Part shown: positions 33,794 through 41,816 of the stretch, piece by piece
How the letters are laid out: each line of letters begins with the position of its first letter
Numbering within the stretch: position 1 is the stretch's first letter
Assembly: GCA_003155795.1 (NCBI GenBank)
Contig: PMEM01000024.1
Location: 190,316 to 254,315, forward strand
Length of the DNA stretch: 64,000 nt
DNA from: Gemmatimonadota bacterium
Lineage (GTDB): Bacteria > Gemmatimonadota > Gemmatimonadetes > Gemmatimonadales > Gemmatimonadaceae
Reading direction: 5' to 3'
Notes under the pieces: model-generated
What the model saw: only the letters and a program-made list of their open reading frames with translations
What the model was told of the DNA's origin: nothing
Database searches by the model: none
Translations under genes and position numbers: made by a program

Positions 33794-34687
33794 ATGCAGT
33801 CCACCATCGCTCGTTTGGGGGGCGGAGCCGCTGCTCTGGCCCTGGCTCTGGCACTGGTCCCATGCGGTGCGGCTGCACAAGCGGGGCTCAGTTCTTCCTT
33901 CGCTGGCGTGCACGACCTGAGCAACAATGGCAATAACCTCAACTCGTGTAGTCAACCCGGCGCGGGTTCGTCGACTTCGGTTGCGACGAGTAACATCCTG
34001 AATTGCGGCCCCGTGCCCGGTGGCAGCGCCAGCGCGGCCAGCAGCTCGTCCAACTCGGCCCGGACTGCGAGTGCACTGGGAACCGCCAATCAGACGGGCA
34101 CCGATGGGCAGGCCTATGTCCAAGGTCATGGCTTCTCGACCCAATACAGTCGGCTGACTGTCACGGGCACGCCGTCAGCGACGGACAACCTCATCTTCCA
34201 CTTCATCACCACTCAATCCCTGACGGGGGACGCCAACGCAAACCAAGGGTACGGGTTCTGGAACCTGTTCGTCGCCGGAGGCACCGACAATCCCGTTTTC
34301 GCTCAACAGACGGGAGGCAGTAGCCTGCTCACCAACGGCGCGGTGCAGACGGCGCAAGGCTTTGACTTCACGATGCCGCTCACGCCAACCAGTGGAGTCT
34401 TCCAGTACAACTTCACCGTGGACGCCACGGCCTACGTCACCGGACATGCAACCGGCTCCTCGTCCCAGACTGGTTCCATCTGGGCGATGCTGAGTGGAAT
34501 AGACGCGGTGGACGCAAGCGGCGCGTTTATCAGTTCCGCTTCCTTCGATCAGAGTGGATTCGGAACCATCAACACCGCGCCGTCAGCCGGACCTCCGAGC
34601 ACTGTGCCAGAACCGAGTTCAATGGCGTTGCTGGGGACTGGACTCGTTGCGCTCATCCCAACGGCACGACGGAAACTCAAACGGTAG
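33794..34687 (+). CDS. PEP-CTERM sorted secreted protein
   Basis: The 297-residue protein has a signal peptide (GGAAALALALALVPCGAAAQ) and a C-terminal PEP-CTERM signal (VPEPSSMALLGTGLVALIP, then RRKLKR). The body is rich in Ser, Gly, Asn and Thr with blocks LTVTGTPSATDNLIFHF and SGIDAVDASGAFISSASFD. The same two blocks recur in the decayed gene at 43359-44159. AGGAG precedes the ATG. Probably a matrix or surface protein processed by an exosortase encoded elsewhere. Confidence 0.88.
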   Translation: MQSTIARLGGGAAALALALALVPCGAAAQAGLSSSFAGVHDLSNNGNNLNSCSQPGAGSSTSVATSNILNCGPVPGGSASAASSSSNSARTASALGTANQTGTDGQAYVQGHGFSTQYSRLTVTGTPSATDNLIFHFITTQSLTGDANANQGYGFWNLFVAGGTDNPVFAQQTGGSSLLTNGAVQTAQGFDFTMPLTPTSGVFQYNFTVDATAYVTGHATGSSSQTGSIWAMLSGIDAVDASGAFISSASFDQSGFGTINTAPSAGPPSTVPEPSSMALLGTGLVALIPTARRKLKR

Positions 34688-34700
34688 CGGGCCGTGCGCT

Positions 34701-34817
34701 TTAGAACTTCGCATTTACCGCGTCGGGGGCCCGGATATTTGCAATCGACGTGATCGCTCTTCCGTGCAGTGCGCCACTGGACAACAATCCGATCGCCGCC
34801 GATATGAAGGAGGCCAT
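34701..34817 (-). CDS. Possible 38-residue small protein
   Basis: A short frame MASFISAAIGLLSSGALHGR... with 18 further residues has a strong AAGGAG ribosome binding site seven bases before its ATG and ends before the PEP-CTERM gene's stop. The first 20 residues are mildly hydrophobic. No family is recognised and coding evidence rests only on the binding site. Confidence 0.35.
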   Translation of the reverse strand: MASFISAAIGLLSSGALHGRAITSIANIRAPDAVNAKF

Positions 34818-34950
34818 GGACTGTCTCCTTGTGGATGTCACCTCCGACGCCGCAACCACGGCTTTCTTGCGTCGAAAGGTGAATGGAAACGCTGAAGTGT
34901 GTCCCATGCACTGTATTTATACCGCCGCGCTGCTCAATTTTGTGCGGCGG

Positions 34951-35340
34951 CTATTTGATCCAGTGATAGACACCGTACAGTGCCAGTGCGCCGCCGCCTA
35001 AAGCGATCATGGTTCCGGCTTGGCCTTTCACTGCATACCCCACTCCGACGGCCGCAATGCCAGCGACGGCCAGCGCGAGACCGCGATTGACGTGCGGCCC
35101 GACGTCCTGGTCCGCGATAGCTCTGGACTCTGTTGACGCATTGTGGAAAGAGACCTGCTCAACGATCGGTCCCACCGCACTCGCAGCGATGCCCTCGGTA
35201 GCAGTAACAGATGCCGGCCGCATCGCGAACGTCTGAATCGCCGCCTGTTCTTCAGCCTGTGCAGCGAGAGAGCACGGTGCGGCGGTCGCACCAAGAAGGA
35301 TTCCGGCACAAACAACCGCCAACGAATACGAGCTTTTCAT
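34951..35340 (-). CDS. Small exported protein with C-terminal membrane segment
   Basis: The 129-residue protein starts at ATG 35340, preceded by GGAGAAG, with signal peptide YSLAVVCAGILLGATAAPC and a C-terminal glycine-rich hydrophobic region (LALAVAGIAAVGVGYAVKG, IALGGGALALYGVYHW). It is probably inserted in the inner or outer membrane. No family is recognised. Confidence 0.65.
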   Translation of the reverse strand: MKSSYSLAVVCAGILLGATAAPCSLAAQAEEQAAIQTFAMRPASVTATEGIAASAVGPIVEQVSFHNASTESRAIADQDVGPHVNRGLALAVAGIAAVGVGYAVKGQAGTMIALGGGALALYGVYHWIK

Positions 35341-35534
35341 AATCGGTCTTCTCCAGCCGGTGAGTTGACTGTAAATAGTGGTCGAGCGTGCAATATGGCG
35401 AGTGATGAACCAGTGCGAGCCACGCAATGGAGCAGAAACGCGAACACTGGGCGCCAGACAGCAATGACGGCGATGCAGAGTCGCGACGTATGGCTACGTC
35501 CCCGGTCCAGCGAACGTTGGGTCGGCGGGAGCAG

Positions 35535-35565
35535 AAAACGGGGTCGGATCTTGCGTAATGCAAAC
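35535..35565 (+). repeat. 31-bp dispersed repeat, copy 2
   Basis: It matches 21718-21748 in inverted orientation at 28 of 31 positions. In this copy the element runs into a perfect 50-bp palindrome. Confidence 0.75.
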
Positions 35566-35596
35566 GAATCGCGATTCGTTTGCATTACGCAAGATC
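35547..35596. repeat. Perfect 50-bp palindrome
   Basis: Positions 35547-35571 are exactly reverse-complementary to 35572-35596, with no spacer. It lies 20 bp past the stop of the minus-strand amidase gene. As RNA it would form a very stable hairpin and could act as a terminator or mRNA 3' stabiliser, but there is no T-run. The outer arm coincides with the dispersed 31-bp repeat, so a REP-like origin is more likely. Confidence 0.95.
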
Positions 35597-35615
35597 ATCT
35601 GGCCCGGCTATCCTC

Positions 35616-37223
35616 TCACTTCAGTGCAGGCGTGGTAGACGGAGGATGCCTGTGCATGGTTGCCTGCTCGTATGAGTAGGCCAGCTTGATCAGCTCGGGC
35701 TCACTCCACGCTCGACCGAAGAACTGAACGCCCGCCGGCAGGGTTCCGTTGCGTGTGAACCCCATCGGTACGGTGATGGCGGGGAAGCCGGTACTCGGCG
35801 CGAATAGTTGGTTGTTGTCGCCGGCTGGAGTGTTCAGGTCGCCGATCAGGCGCGGTACGTTGCTCCACGTTGGATATACCAGCGCGTCCAGCTTGTTGCT
35901 GTCCATGAGCTGCAGCACGGCTGCGCGCAATCGAGTGCGAAACTCTCGCTGGCCACGGCAGCCGACCGACTGCTCCGGCGTTTCAGTCACTGCCTGCGCG
36001 TCCTTCAGTCGTACCTCGATGGACGGATGGAACTGGCGTGATTTGATAATCTCATCCAGGCTGTGGACTGGCACCTGATCGCCGAGTGCGCTCAGGTATC
36101 GGTTGAGATCGTACTTGAACGGATTGCAGGGTGCGTTCGATATGCGCAGCAGCTCGGTGAGACTGTCCACCGCCACCGGATCCACGATCTGCGCTCCTTG
36201 CGCACGCATATCGTCCAGCGCGCGATGGAACAGTGTCATCACTTCCGAATCTGCGCTCGGTCTATCATAAGCCTGGTGCAATACGCCGATGCGTGCGCCC
36301 CTGAGCCCGTCGCGCACGAGCGACGCGGCGTAGCTGCGCGGAATTTTTCCGACACTGTGCACGGTTGCGGTGTCGGCCGGATCGGGACCGGCCATCACCT
36401 GGAGCAATGCCACCGCATCGGCGACAGTGCGCGTCATTGGTCCCGTGACATCCGCCGAAAGAAAAAGCGGAACGACGCCGCTACGACTCGTGAGCCCCAT
36501 TGTCGGACGGATTCCGACAAGACTCAGAAAAGCCGACGGACCGCGGATAGAGTTGCCGGTATCGGTGCCAAGTCCCACCGCTCCGAAGTCCGCAGCCACC
36601 GCAGCCGCGGTGCCGCCGCTTGATCCCGCGGTGACGCGGGCCAGATCGTACGGGTTGCGCGTGTAGCCCGGCAGGATCGAACTCACGGTTTCGTAAGGAC
36701 TGAAGGCAAACTCGGCCATGTTGGACTTCGCGAGCACGATTGCGCCCGCCTCGCGCAGCTTGCGAACCACGAACGCATCCTCGCGCGGTATGAATCCCTT
36801 GAGTGAAAGTGAGCCGGCGGTAGTGCGAAGCCCCGCAGTCTGATAGTTGTCCTTCACTATCACTGGGATGCACTGCAGCGGCTGCGTGATCCCGTCGCGC
36901 GCGAAACGACGATCCAGGTCGGCGGCGGTTGCGAGCGCGTCCGGGTTCACCAGCACTATCGCGTTGACGGCGGGTCCTTTCTTATCGTACGCGTCGATGC
37001 GTTGTAGATATTGCTGCACGAGACCGACGCACGTGAGCGAACCATCTCGCATCGCGCTGTGGATCTGCGCGATGGTTGCTTCCTCGACGTGGAACGATCC
37101 GCGGGAAGCTGGATCTCGCTGCTGCGCGCTGACTGGGATCGCGATGAGAAGCGCTACAGCCAGCGCCAGAACACGAGCGACTGCCGCAGCGCTGAACAGC
37201 CTGGGAATGTCACGCACGTTCAT
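35616..37223 (-). CDS. Exported amidase, amidase-signature family
   Basis: The 535-residue product has a signal peptide (ARVLALAVALLIAIPVSAQ) and the amidase-signature triad region: Lys124 in PVIVKDNY, the serine-rich AGSSGGTAAAVAA (199-211), and Ser225 in GTDTGNSIRGPS, where Asn replaces a usual glycine. ATG 37223 is preferred to a start 36 bp upstream because it gives a conventional signal peptide. Likely periplasmic amide hydrolase; substrate unknown. It is more like peptide or aryl amidases than the amidase at 13.8 kb. Confidence 0.92.
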   Translation of the reverse strand: MNVRDIPRLFSAAAVARVLALAVALLIAIPVSAQQRDPASRGSFHVEEATIAQIHSAMRDGSLTCVGLVQQYLQRIDAYDKKGPAVNAIVLVNPDALATAADLDRRFARDGITQPLQCIPVIVKDNYQTAGLRTTAGSLSLKGFIPREDAFVVRKLREAGAIVLAKSNMAEFAFSPYETVSSILPGYTRNPYDLARVTAGSSGGTAAAVAADFGAVGLGTDTGNSIRGPSAFLSLVGIRPTMGLTSRSGVVPLFLSADVTGPMTRTVADAVALLQVMAGPDPADTATVHSVGKIPRSYAASLVRDGLRGARIGVLHQAYDRPSADSEVMTLFHRALDDMRAQGAQIVDPVAVDSLTELLRISNAPCNPFKYDLNRYLSALGDQVPVHSLDEIIKSRQFHPSIEVRLKDAQAVTETPEQSVGCRGQREFRTRLRAAVLQLMDSNKLDALVYPTWSNVPRLIGDLNTPAGDNNQLFAPSTGFPAITVPMGFTRNGTLPAGVQFFGRAWSEPELIKLAYSYEQATMHRHPPSTTPALK

Positions 37224-37654
37224 GCGTTGCAGTACCCTTCTATCGATTCGTGTGTCCATCGGGAGCCTGTGTCTGAACTTGAGAAGATTGGACAGAAGAT
37301 GGCGATCGTCTGTCTGGCGTGGATCGCTTCGTTACCGCTGAACCCCGTGTAGCGGAAGGTCGGCTGGCGCGAGTGAGAAGATGCGCGCAGGAGGATCGGA
37401 GTCAAGACCGGGCACCGGAGCCGGTTCCACGGTCATGACCAGGAAGATCCATTTGAAAACGGTCGTAATCCTGCACGATCGCGTCACCGATCACGCACCC
37501 CCCGAGTCGAGAAGGCGCCGTGTGAAAGGACCATTTTGTGCAGTTCATGAAGCGCCGAGCCCAAGCAAACTCGGGCGAGGCGAGCGGCTGTGGCCGCTGG
37601 AAGGCACACTGATTCGGCTGACTGACCACGGTAGTCAGGGGAAGGTAAGAAAAC
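37224..37654. other. Divergent intergenic region
   Basis: About 430 bp between the amidase and the NADP oxidoreductase. No complete gene is supported. It holds the promoters of both divergent genes; AGGGGAAGG lies just before the ATG at 37655. Confidence 0.4.
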
Positions 37655-38332
37655 ATGAAAGTGGGAATTGTTGGAGCTGGTCACATTGGCGGGACCCTCA
37701 CTCGGCGCCTCCGCGCGCTGGGCTACGACGTTGCGGTCGCCAACTCTCGTGGGCCGGAGACGCTGGCGGGTCTCGCGGCAGAGACTGGTGCAACGGCAGT
37801 GTCGATTGTGGACGTGGCTGCGGATAAGAATCTGGTAATCGTGGCCATTCCGGAGAAGAGCGTTCCGTCGTTGCCGCGGGACCTGCTTGCAAGAACGCCA
37901 GCGACTGCCGTGGTCGTGGACACCGGCAACTACTATCCGCAGCGCGATGGCCGCATTGCCGACATCGAGGACGGGATGACCGAGAGCGGTTGGGTGGCGG
38001 AACAGTTGGGTCGGCCGGTGGTGAAGGCGTTCAACAACATCATGGCGCAGCATCTCATGGATGGCGGCAAGCCAGCAAGTGCAGCGAAACGAATCGCGCT
38101 CCCGGTAGCTGGCGACGATGATGCTGCCAAGGCCGTCGTGCTGAAGTTGATCAACGAGCTGGGCTTCGACGGCGTGGATGCCGGTGGTCTGGACCAGTCG
38201 TGGCGACAGCAGCCAGGTAGTCCAGTTTACGGTACCGATCTGGACGTGGACGGCGTACTACGCGCGCTCGGAGCTGCGAGCGAGGAGCGCCCGGCGCAGT
38301 TTCGCGCCCCCGTCCCCGGGGTAGCGGGATAA
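37655..38332 (+). CDS. NADPH-dependent F420 reductase-like oxidoreductase
   Basis: The 225-residue protein has a Rossmann nucleotide loop GIVGAGHIGG at its N-terminus and the NSRGPETL segment that binds the NADP 2'-phosphate, as in the F420-dependent NADP reductase family (PF03807). The FNNIMAQHLMDGG block and C-terminal GLDQSWRQQPG are typical of bacterial members that mostly do not use F420. Its substrate is unknown. Good AGGGGAAGG binding site. It stands alone between divergent and convergent genes. Confidence 0.85.
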   Translation: MKVGIVGAGHIGGTLTRRLRALGYDVAVANSRGPETLAGLAAETGATAVSIVDVAADKNLVIVAIPEKSVPSLPRDLLARTPATAVVVDTGNYYPQRDGRIADIEDGMTESGWVAEQLGRPVVKAFNNIMAQHLMDGGKPASAAKRIALPVAGDDDAAKAVVLKLINELGFDGVDAGGLDQSWRQQPGSPVYGTDLDVDGVLRALGAASEERPAQFRAPVPGVAG

Positions 38333-38410
38333 CGGCTGGTTGAGCTACACACGTAAACCGGCACTGCGCCTGGCAATGTGAGAATCGAAGCGAGTCAGCA
38401 GACTGCTCTG

Positions 38411-39355
38411 TCACGTTTTGAGATCAGCAAAGAGTGCGGTCGACAGGTAACGCGATCCGGAGTCCGGAGCGATCATGGCGACTCGTTTACCCGGCCCAAG
38501 TTCACGTGCGATTTGCAATGCAGCGACTGCAATACCGCCTGAAGACATACCGACAAAGAGCCCTTCTTCGCGTGCAAGACGTATGGCGAGCGGAAATGCA
38601 TCCTCTTCCCACACGTCTATCACGCGATCGATGATGGATCTGTCCAGGTTGGCTGGAATGAAGCCAGGGCCCATTCCCTGGAACTTGTGTTGCCCGCGCT
38701 CACCACCAGAGAGTACAGCTGATCGCGCTGGCTCCACCGCAATAACCTGCACTGCGAGATTCTGTTCCTTCAGGTATCGACCCACGCCGGTGATAGTTCC
38801 ACCCGTTCCGGATCCGTACACGAAAGCGTCGATTCTGCCATCGAGCTGAGTCCACAACTCTGGTCCTGTTGTCTCGTAGTGGATGCGCGGATTAGCAGGA
38901 TTCGTGAACTGATTGGGCATCCACGCACCTGTGCTATCACGAATGCGCTCTGCCTCCTCAATCGCGGCGAGCATGCGGCGCTCCGGATCCGTCAGCACCA
39001 GTTTCGCGCCATACGCGAGGAGCGTACGTTTGCGCTCCTCGCTCATTGATGATGGTAGACATAGTATGAGATGATATCCCCGTGCGGCTGCTATCTGAGC
39101 GAGACCAATACCGGTGTTGCCGGATGTCGGTTCGACAATTGTTCCACCGGGCTGCAGCAGACCGCGCGCCTCTGCATCGGCGACCATGCCGAGTGCAGTG
39201 CGATCCTTGATCGACCCGCCGGGGTTGAGTCCTTCGAGCTTTACCCAAACCTCGGCGCTTCCTGCATCGACCACGCGTTGAAGCCTTACCACCGCCGTCT
39301 GGCCAATTGCCGCGTCGATGGTGAGACTATCGGTGTCCTGATATAAATCACTCAT
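38411..39355 (-). CDS. cysK: Cysteine synthase A
   Basis: The 314-residue PLP enzyme has the lysine in NPGGSIKDR (Lys50), TSGNTG (77-82) for substrate carboxylate binding and a GSGTGGTITG phosphate loop. It makes cysteine from O-acetylserine and sulfide. ATG 39355 is chosen because GAAAGGAAT precedes it; longer frames run into the neighbouring sulfurtransferase. It is the second gene of an operon with the sulfurtransferase, separated by 38 bp, downstream of a probable cysteine-responsive attenuator. Confidence 0.93.
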   Translation of the reverse strand: MSDLYQDTDSLTIDAAIGQTAVVRLQRVVDAGSAEVWVKLEGLNPGGSIKDRTALGMVADAEARGLLQPGGTIVEPTSGNTGIGLAQIAAARGYHLILCLPSSMSEERKRTLLAYGAKLVLTDPERRMLAAIEEAERIRDSTGAWMPNQFTNPANPRIHYETTGPELWTQLDGRIDAFVYGSGTGGTITGVGRYLKEQNLAVQVIAVEPARSAVLSGGERGQHKFQGMGPGFIPANLDRSIIDRVIDVWEEDAFPLAIRLAREEGLFVGMSSGGIAVAALQIARELGPGKRVAMIAPDSGSRYLSTALFADLKT

Positions 39356-39393
39356 ATTGATATTCCTTTCCTGATGGCTGCATTCGAACGGCG

Positions 39394-40296
39394 TTACCTC
39401 TCTATTGGTGCGCGTACTGAGTTGCCCCACTCGGTCCAGCTACCGTCGTAATTGCGAACCGTCTTGTAGCCGAGCAGGTAAGTGAGCGTGAACCAGGTGT
39501 GGGAGGAGCGCTCTCCGATGCGGCAGTAGGTGATGACATCGTCGGATGGCTTGAGTCCCTGTTCTTTCTCATAGATCGCGCGCAGTTCGTCCGCGCTTTT
39601 GAAGCTTCCGTCGGGATTGGCAGCGCGGCTCCACGGTACACTCTTGGCGCGCGGGATATGACCACCACGCAGTACGCCTTCCTGTGGGTAGGCAGCCATG
39701 TGCGTGGTCTTCCCGGAGTACTCATCAGGAGAGCGCACATCTACAATGGGTGTCGTCTTCGGGAGCTGCACGAGAACCTGCTCCTTGAAAGCGCGGATGC
39801 GCGTGTCGTTACGCTCGGGCGCTACATATGACGTCGTGGCGAATTGTGGGATCTCTGTCACGAGCGGCCGGTTTTCCGCGATCCACTTGTTGCGCCCGCC
39901 GTCAAGGATTCGAAGCTTGTCGTTTGGGAAGTCGAACAGGCGAAACACCCAGAATGCATAAGTTGCCCACCAGTTGCTCTTGTCGCCGTATAGCACGACG
40001 GTGGTTGACTGGTCCACTCCGAGTCGGCGCAGCAATTTCTGGAACGCGGTATGATCTACATAGTCGCGCGTGATGGAATCGTTGAGGTCATCGTGCCAGT
40101 CTATTTTCTGTGCGTTCGCGATGTGACCGATGTTGTACAGCAGAACATCTTCGTCGCTTTCGAGTATGCGCACTTTGGGATCATTCAGATGTTCGGCCAG
40201 CCAATCAGTGCTGACGAGTGCATCGGGGTGTGCGTATTTCTTCTCGGCGATGGTCGGCGAGCTGGTCTGTGTTGATTTGGAAGCTGTAGTAGTCAT
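39394..40296 (-). CDS. Thiosulfate / 3-mercaptopyruvate sulfurtransferase (rhodanese)
   Basis: The 300-residue protein has two rhodanese domains. The catalytic Cys258 lies in [13 protein letters not shown], whose loop is of the CRxGxR thiosulfate sulfurtransferase type; the first domain lacks a catalytic cysteine, as usual. It transfers sulfane sulfur and would supply sulfide or persulfide for the cysK product encoded 38 bp downstream. ATG 40296 follows GGAGCACTGATTCC; the frame could be extended by 22 residues into the leader but that lacks a binding site. The same gene pair order occurs in actinobacterial cysA2-type loci regulated by cysteine-rich leaders. Confidence 0.92.
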   Translation of the reverse strand: MTTTASKSTQTSSPTIAEKKYAHPDALVSTDWLAEHLNDPKVRILESDEDVLLYNIGHIANAQKIDWHDDLNDSITRDYVDHTAFQKLLRRLGVDQSTTVVLYGDKSNWWATYAFWVFRLFDFPNDKLRILDGGRNKWIAENRPLVTEIPQFATTSYVAPERNDTRIRAFKEQVLVQLPKTTPIVDVRSPDEYSGKTTHMAAYPQEGVLRGGHIPRAKSVPWSRAANPDGSFKSADELRAIYEKEQGLKPSDDVITYCRIGERSSHTWFTLTYLLGYKTVRNYDGSWTEWGNSVRAPIER

Positions 40297-40347
40297 GGAA
40301 TCAGTGCTCCGAAAAGGGTGAGTAGTGTTGGTTACAGCGGGGCGAAC

Positions 40348-40374
40348 AAAAAAGCCGCTCATTTGGTGAGCGGC
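40348..40374 (-). terminator. Intrinsic terminator inside the sulfurtransferase leader (attenuator)
   Basis: On the minus strand an 8-bp stem (40374-40367 with 40361-40354) has a five-base loop and is followed by six T residues, 51 bp upstream of the sulfurtransferase ATG. A terminator between a leader and the first gene of an operon makes sense only as an attenuator. Its 5' arm lies in a 9-mer (40377-40369) that is exactly complementary to 40447-40439 upstream. Confidence 0.85.
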
Positions 40375-40418
40375 CGGTGGAAGATCCTTGTCAGGGTGGA
40401 AACCCTGGAGCTATGGAA

Positions 40419-40592
40419 TCAAGCTCGGCGTTTCCGTTCCGGCCGCTGGTGCTGCATGGTGAGCCACATGCTCAGACAACAGCACGTGCTGGGTTTGCAA
40501 CCGCGTTCGGCGAATGTACGCGCGGCCGAATCGGCCTCGCGCAGTCGAGCGTAGCTGTGAGTTGTGAGCGATTCGTGGAGGCTGGCGGACAT
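40419..40592 (-). CDS. Cysteine-codon leader peptide of the sulfurtransferase-cysK operon
   Basis: A 57-codon frame starts at ATG 40592 and ends TGA 40419, between two hairpins. It contains RGCKPSTCCCLSMW: three consecutive Cys codons (40484-40476) after an earlier one at 40499. The antiterminator half-site (40447-40439) lies inside the frame, downstream of the Cys run and 18 bases before the stop. A ribosome stalled at the Cys run would leave that half-site free to pair with the terminator arm; a ribosome reaching the stop would cover or crowd it. No clear Shine-Dalgarno is seen, so translation could start at another in-frame codon (ATG 40652) or be leaderless. No known protein family. Confidence 0.5.
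   Translation of the reverse strand: MSASLHESLTTHSYARLREADSAARTFAERGCKPSTCCCLSMWLTMQHQRPERKRRA
40439..40447 (-). promoter_or_regulatory. Antiterminator half-site
   Basis: This 9-mer, AGCGGCCGG on the minus strand, is the exact reverse complement of 40369-40377, which includes the left arm of the attenuator terminator. Pairing of the two would prevent the terminator from forming. Confidence 0.55.
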
Positions 40593-40611
40593 GGAAAAGT
40601 GAGTAGTAAAA

Positions 40612-40644
40612 AAGCAAAAAAGCCCGACGATGACGCCGCCGGGC
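40612..40644 (-). terminator. Hairpin with T-tracts upstream of the leader peptide
   Basis: An 8-bp stem with one G-U pair is followed on the minus strand by TTTTTTGCTTTTTT. It may terminate transcription arriving from the VIT gene. If the candidate promoter just upstream is real it would instead form the 5' end of the leader RNA. Confidence 0.6.
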
Positions 40645-40650
40645 AGTCGC

Positions 40651-40680
40651 ATTTTAGCACTTTATTTTACGTGGCGGCAA
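40651..40680 (-). promoter_or_regulatory. Candidate promoter for the leader
   Basis: On the minus strand TTGCCG and TAAAAT are separated by 18 bp, a fair sigma-70-like pair. TTGCCGCCA is tandemly duplicated at the -35 region. The start point would lie at the hairpin, which weakens the case. Confidence 0.3.
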
Positions 40681-40774
40681 TTGGCGGCAAATCACCACGA
40701 GCTTCTGGCTTGTGTCATGAACGTAATTTGTAGCGAGCGCAGAGTCAACAGTACCCGATACTCCAATCGTGGCC

Positions 40775-40925
40775 TCAGGAATGCGCCAGCACACTCTTGG
40801 TTCCTTTGCCCGCGCGAACGAATGCACTCATGAACTCCCTCTCGATGTCACGCGCGAATGTTGCCGGATTCAGCTCGGCGTCGCGCTTGAGATCCGGATT
40901 GCTGTCGATGTGATCGCCCCGTCCG
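40775..40925 (-). pseudogene. 3' coding fragment after the VIT gene
   Basis: Immediately after the VIT stop, another minus-strand frame reads DHIDSNPDLKRDAELNPATF, then ARDIEREFMSAFVRAGKG, and ends SVLAHS with a stop at 40775. It has coding-like composition but no start. It is probably the surviving C-terminus of an unrelated gene; I do not recognise the family. Confidence 0.45.
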
Positions 40926-40934
40926 GACGTGCGA

Positions 40935-41627
40935 TCAACTCACGATTGTGCCGAAGACGCGACCGATAAGCGCCGACGCCGCCATCGCGAGCGCTCCCCA
41001 GAAGGCGACACGCAAAGCGCCGCGTGTCAGCGACGCACCACCGACTCGCGCAGCCAGCGCGCCGAGAGCAATCAGGAGCACGAGCGCGGTCCCGATCACG
41101 GCCTGTGTGAGGTACGACGCCGGAACAAATGCCGACACCAGAACGGGTAGGGCGGCGCCGGCGGCGAACGACGCGGCCGAGGATAGCGCCGCCTGGAGCG
41201 GTCGCGCGGTCGTCAGCTCCGAGAGACCGAGTTCCTCCCGCGCATGTGCGCCGATGGCGTCCCGCGCCATGAGCTGCGTGGCGACTTCGTGCGCGAGGTC
41301 GGGCGCGAGGCCGCGCGACTCATAGATGGCGGCCAACTCTGCGCGTTCTGCGTCGGGATCCGCGGCGATCTCACGCCTCTCGCGATCCAGATCCGCCGCC
41401 TCTGTATCCGCCTGCGAGCTGACGGAGACGTACTCACCCGCGGCCATCGACATGGCTCCGGCGACGAGTCCGGCGACTCCCGCGACGAGAATGGCGGCTC
41501 GCGCGGTGCCGGCGGCGGCGACACCAACAATGAGACTCGCGGTGGAAATGAGACCGTCGTTCGCGCCGAGGACAGCTGCACGAAGCCAGCCAATGTGCGC
41601 GGTGCGATGTCGTTCGATGTGACGCAT
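40935..41627 (-). CDS. VIT1/CCC1-family iron/manganese transporter
   Basis: The 230-residue protein has five membrane segments and the family's markers: a first helix with LGANDGLISTASLIVGVAAA, a second with GAMSMAAGEYVSVSSQ, and an acidic cytoplasmic metal-binding domain (ERREIAADPDAERAELAAIY). It should move Fe2+ or Mn2+ out of the cytoplasm. Good agreement in length with bacterial members. A copy of only its last ~31 codons lies at 33.4 kb. Confidence 0.9.
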   Translation of the reverse strand: MRHIERHRTAHIGWLRAAVLGANDGLISTASLIVGVAAAGTARAAILVAGVAGLVAGAMSMAAGEYVSVSSQADTEAADLDRERREIAADPDAERAELAAIYESRGLAPDLAHEVATQLMARDAIGAHAREELGLSELTTARPLQAALSSAASFAAGAALPVLVSAFVPASYLTQAVIGTALVLLIALGALAARVGGASLTRGALRVAFWGALAMAASALIGRVFGTIVS

Positions 41628-41680
41628 CGTTTTGTGCCTCTCTCTACTCGGCGTGAGTCGACCAATCGTGAACGTGCCAG

Positions 41681-41815
41681 CTAGCGCTTGAACTCCGAAT
41701 CGATTCGAATGATGCTTTCCTCCAATTGGGCAAGACGACGACTCGTCGACTCGTCGAGCTCTCCCGGGAACGACGGTTGTCCTGCACTGCCTTGACCCAC
41801 AACGGACTGGCCGGC
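41681..41815 (-). pseudogene. 3' coding fragment of an unidentified gene
   Basis: Just downstream of the M20 stop a minus-strand frame reads GQGSAGQPSFPGELDESTSR, then RLAQLEESIIRIDSEFKR and stops. It has no start and no recognised domain; it resembles a charged C-terminal tail left from a deleted gene. Confidence 0.4.
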
Positions 41816-41816
41816 G

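Noticed and set aside
37381..37827. 148-codon plus frame before the NADP oxidoreductase
   Set aside because: It overlaps the start of the real gene in another frame, and the residues show no recognisable pattern.
40472..40660. Alternative leader frame starting GTG 40660
   Set aside because: It overlaps the leader in another frame, lacks the Cys run and has no conserved feature; kept only as an alternative coding possibility.
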